This document shows positions 5,954 through 6,868 of a stretch of 6,868 nucleotides of DNA, one piece after another. Origin of the DNA: Sutterella sp. UBA1442. GTDB taxonomy: Bacteria > Pseudomonadota > Gammaproteobacteria > Burkholderiales > Burkholderiaceae_F. Every line of letters begins with the position of its first letter. Position 1 is the first letter of the stretch. The position numbers were made by a program, and so were the translations under genes. The stretch covers positions 21,177-28,044 of the forward strand of contig DCTK01000065.1 of assembly GCA_002329575.1 (NCBI GenBank), in the 5' to 3' direction. The notes under the pieces are model-generated. The model worked only from the letters and a program-made list of their open reading frames with translations, was not told where the DNA came from and did no database searches.

Positions 5954-6517
5954 ATGTCTTTGTTAAACACGCAAGTTAAGCCTTTTGCCTGCGAGGCTTT
6001 TGTTAACGGTCGTTTTGAAAATATCACGCACGAAAATCTTTTGGGTCACTGGTCGGTGGTCTTTTTCTACCCGGCTGACTTTACCTTTGTTTGTCCGACA
6101 GAACTTGAAGACTTGGCAGAAAATTACGAAGAATTCAAAAAGTTGGGTGTTGAAATCTACGCTGTAAGTTGCGATACGCACTTCACGCATATGGCTTGGC
6201 ACGAATCGTCTCCCGCAGTCGGTAAGGTGCAATTCCCGATGTTGGGTGACTGCACGAAGGAAATTGCCCGTAATTTCGACGTATTGATTGAAGCAGAGGG
6301 CATGGCCGAGCGTGGAACGTTTGTGATTGATCCCGAGGGCAAGATTGTGGTGATGGAACATCACGACAGCGGTATCGGTCGTGATGCAAGCGAACTTTTG
6401 CGTAAGGTGCAAGCCGCTCAATATGTGGCCACGAACCCCGGTGAAGTATGTCCGGCCAAGTGGACACCGGGCAAAAAGACCTTGACGCCTTCGACTGAAT
6501 TGGTTGGAAAGATCTAA
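5954..6517 (+). CDS. ahpC: Alkyl hydroperoxide reductase subunit C (2-Cys peroxiredoxin)
   Basis: A 187-residue AhpC-type peroxiredoxin that reduces hydrogen peroxide, organic hydroperoxides and peroxynitrite in the cytoplasm. The peroxidatic cysteine C47 lies in F-Y-P-A-D-F-T-F-V-C-P-T-E (38-50), with T44 and R120 completing the active site, and the resolving cysteine C166 is in G-E-V-C-P-A-K-W (163-170). The ending L-V-G-K-I is as in the E. coli protein, and the length is the same. Extra cysteines occur at 13, 73 and 100. There is no ahpF or other reductase gene next to it, since the next gene is convergent, so recycling must rely on an AhpF or thioredoxin system encoded elsewhere. The upstream OxyR-type operator predicts induction by peroxide. 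It is monocistronic, flanked by terminator-like hairpins on both sides. Confidence 0.97.
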   Translation: MSLLNTQVKPFACEAFVNGRFENITHENLLGHWSVVFFYPADFTFVCPTELEDLAENYEEFKKLGVEIYAVSCDTHFTHMAWHESSPAVGKVQFPMLGDCTKEIARNFDVLIEAEGMAERGTFVIDPEGKIVVMEHHDSGIGRDASELLRKVQAAQYVATNPGEVCPAKWTPGKKTLTPSTELVGKI

Positions 6518-6534
6518 AAAATCGAATGATGAAA

Positions 6535-6560
6535 TGACGGCCGACATTGATCGGCCGTCA
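6535..6560. terminator. Bidirectional terminator-like hairpin between convergent genes
   Basis: TGACGGCCGA (6535-6544) and TCGGCCGTCA (6551-6560) form a perfect 10-bp stem with a six-base loop. It starts 18 bases after the ahpC stop and ends 10 bases from the stop of the convergent cupin gene. The following T-tracts are modest on both strands (CTATTTCTG on plus, TTTCATC on minus), so termination strength is uncertain although the position fits well. Confidence 0.75.
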
Positions 6561-6570
6561 CTATTTCTGC

Positions 6571-6868
6571 CTACTGAATTTTGGCGTAATCTGCATCAGA
6601 AACCGGTTCCAACCACTCTGCACGAGAGCCTTCTACTGGGACATTGAGTGCTACATGAGCAAACCAGCTTTTCGCCGTTGCGCCGTGCCAGTGCTTAACA
6701 CCCGGAGCGATGTAAACGGAGTCACCAGCTTTGAGACGTTGGGCCGGCTTGCCCCACTCTTGGTAAAACCCTTCCCCACCTGTCACAAGCAAAATTTGTC
6801 CGCTCTTGTGATGAATGTGCCAGTTATTCCGGCACCCTGGTTCAAAACTAAACAACTCCCCACTCAAG
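6571..6868 (-). CDS. Cupin-domain metalloprotein, mandelonitrile-lyase-like type (N-terminus outside window)
   Basis: The C-terminal 98 or so residues of a small cupin protein; the frame stays open to the window end and no convincing start is seen. The first cupin motif is G-x5-H-x-H-x4-Q-x6-G with His codons at 6817-6819 and 6811-6813, and Gln in place of the usual Glu. The second motif is G-D-S-V-Y-I-A-P-G-V-K-H-W-H-G. A His-His-Gln-His metal site with P-G-V-K-H-W-H-G is the pattern known from Mn-dependent cupin hydroxynitrile lyases such as GtHNL, and of a widespread group of bacterial cupins often annotated alongside carboxymuconolactone decarboxylase domains. The C-terminal V-S-D-A-D-Y is also usual in that group. 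The true in vivo reaction is not known from sequence. It is convergent with ahpC. Confidence 0.85.
   Translation of the reverse strand, partial: LSGELFSFEPGCRNNWHIHHKSGQILLVTGGEGFYQEWGKPAQRLKAGDSVYIAPGVKHWHGATAKSWFAHVALNVPVEGSRAEWLEPVSDADYAKIQ

Noticed and set aside
5963..6547. 194-codon minus-strand reading frame opposite ahpC
   Set aside because: It mirrors a strongly conserved ahpC coding sequence, runs through the terminator hairpin, and has no recognisable domain; a shadow frame.
1..6868. Insertion sequence, prophage, CRISPR, toxin-antitoxin or defence genes
   Set aside because: Both strands were considered; all sizeable frames are accounted for by housekeeping genes and no transposase, direct-repeat array or small paired genes are visible.

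Overview
The window looks like an ordinary chromosomal segment of a betaproteobacterium. The order ribH-nusB-thiL-pgpA-cinA is typical of Burkholderiales, and both lumazine synthases have the betaproteobacterial form (for example the P-I/V-A-N-A-V-L-T segment). Moderate GC and a stand-alone PncC would suit a Sutterella/Parasutterella-like lineage, but that placement is inference. No mobile elements, CRISPR arrays, tRNA or rRNA genes are visible.

Layout. Positions 1-891 hold the 3' part of a class III old yellow enzyme (flavin-dependent ene-reductase). The 109-bp gap at 892-1000 contains a long imperfect inverted repeat (921-969) and then a ribosome binding site. From 1001 to 5800 runs a tight, same-strand gene cluster, probably one operon: two tandem lumazine synthase genes (riboflavin synthesis), nusB (transcription antitermination), thiL (thiamine pyrophosphate synthesis), pgpA (phosphatidylglycerol synthesis), pncC/cinA-C (NMN deamidation, NAD salvage) and a CorC/HlyC-type DUF21-CBS membrane protein. 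It ends at a clear intrinsic terminator (5808-5837). A separate unit follows: an OxyR-type operator (5844-5880) in front of ahpC (5954-6517). A 10-bp-stem hairpin (6535-6560) separates ahpC from a convergent, right-truncated cupin gene on the minus strand.

How the genes relate. The operon groups cofactor genes (FMN/FAD precursor, TPP, NAD recycling) with housekeeping functions. The flanking OYE and AhpC are redox enzymes, and OYE depends on the FMN pathway served by RibH.

Most notable features: (i) an old, tandem ribH duplication in which both copies keep the catalytic residues, but the first lacks the C-terminal tail and the second has a strongly acidic one; (ii) the 49-nt inverted repeat before ribH, where no FMN riboswitch is recognisable; (iii) a Tyr-to-Phe change at the proton-donor position of the OYE; (iv) an exact OxyR half-site match upstream of ahpC. 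I see no evidence for a wholly new defence or mobile system here.
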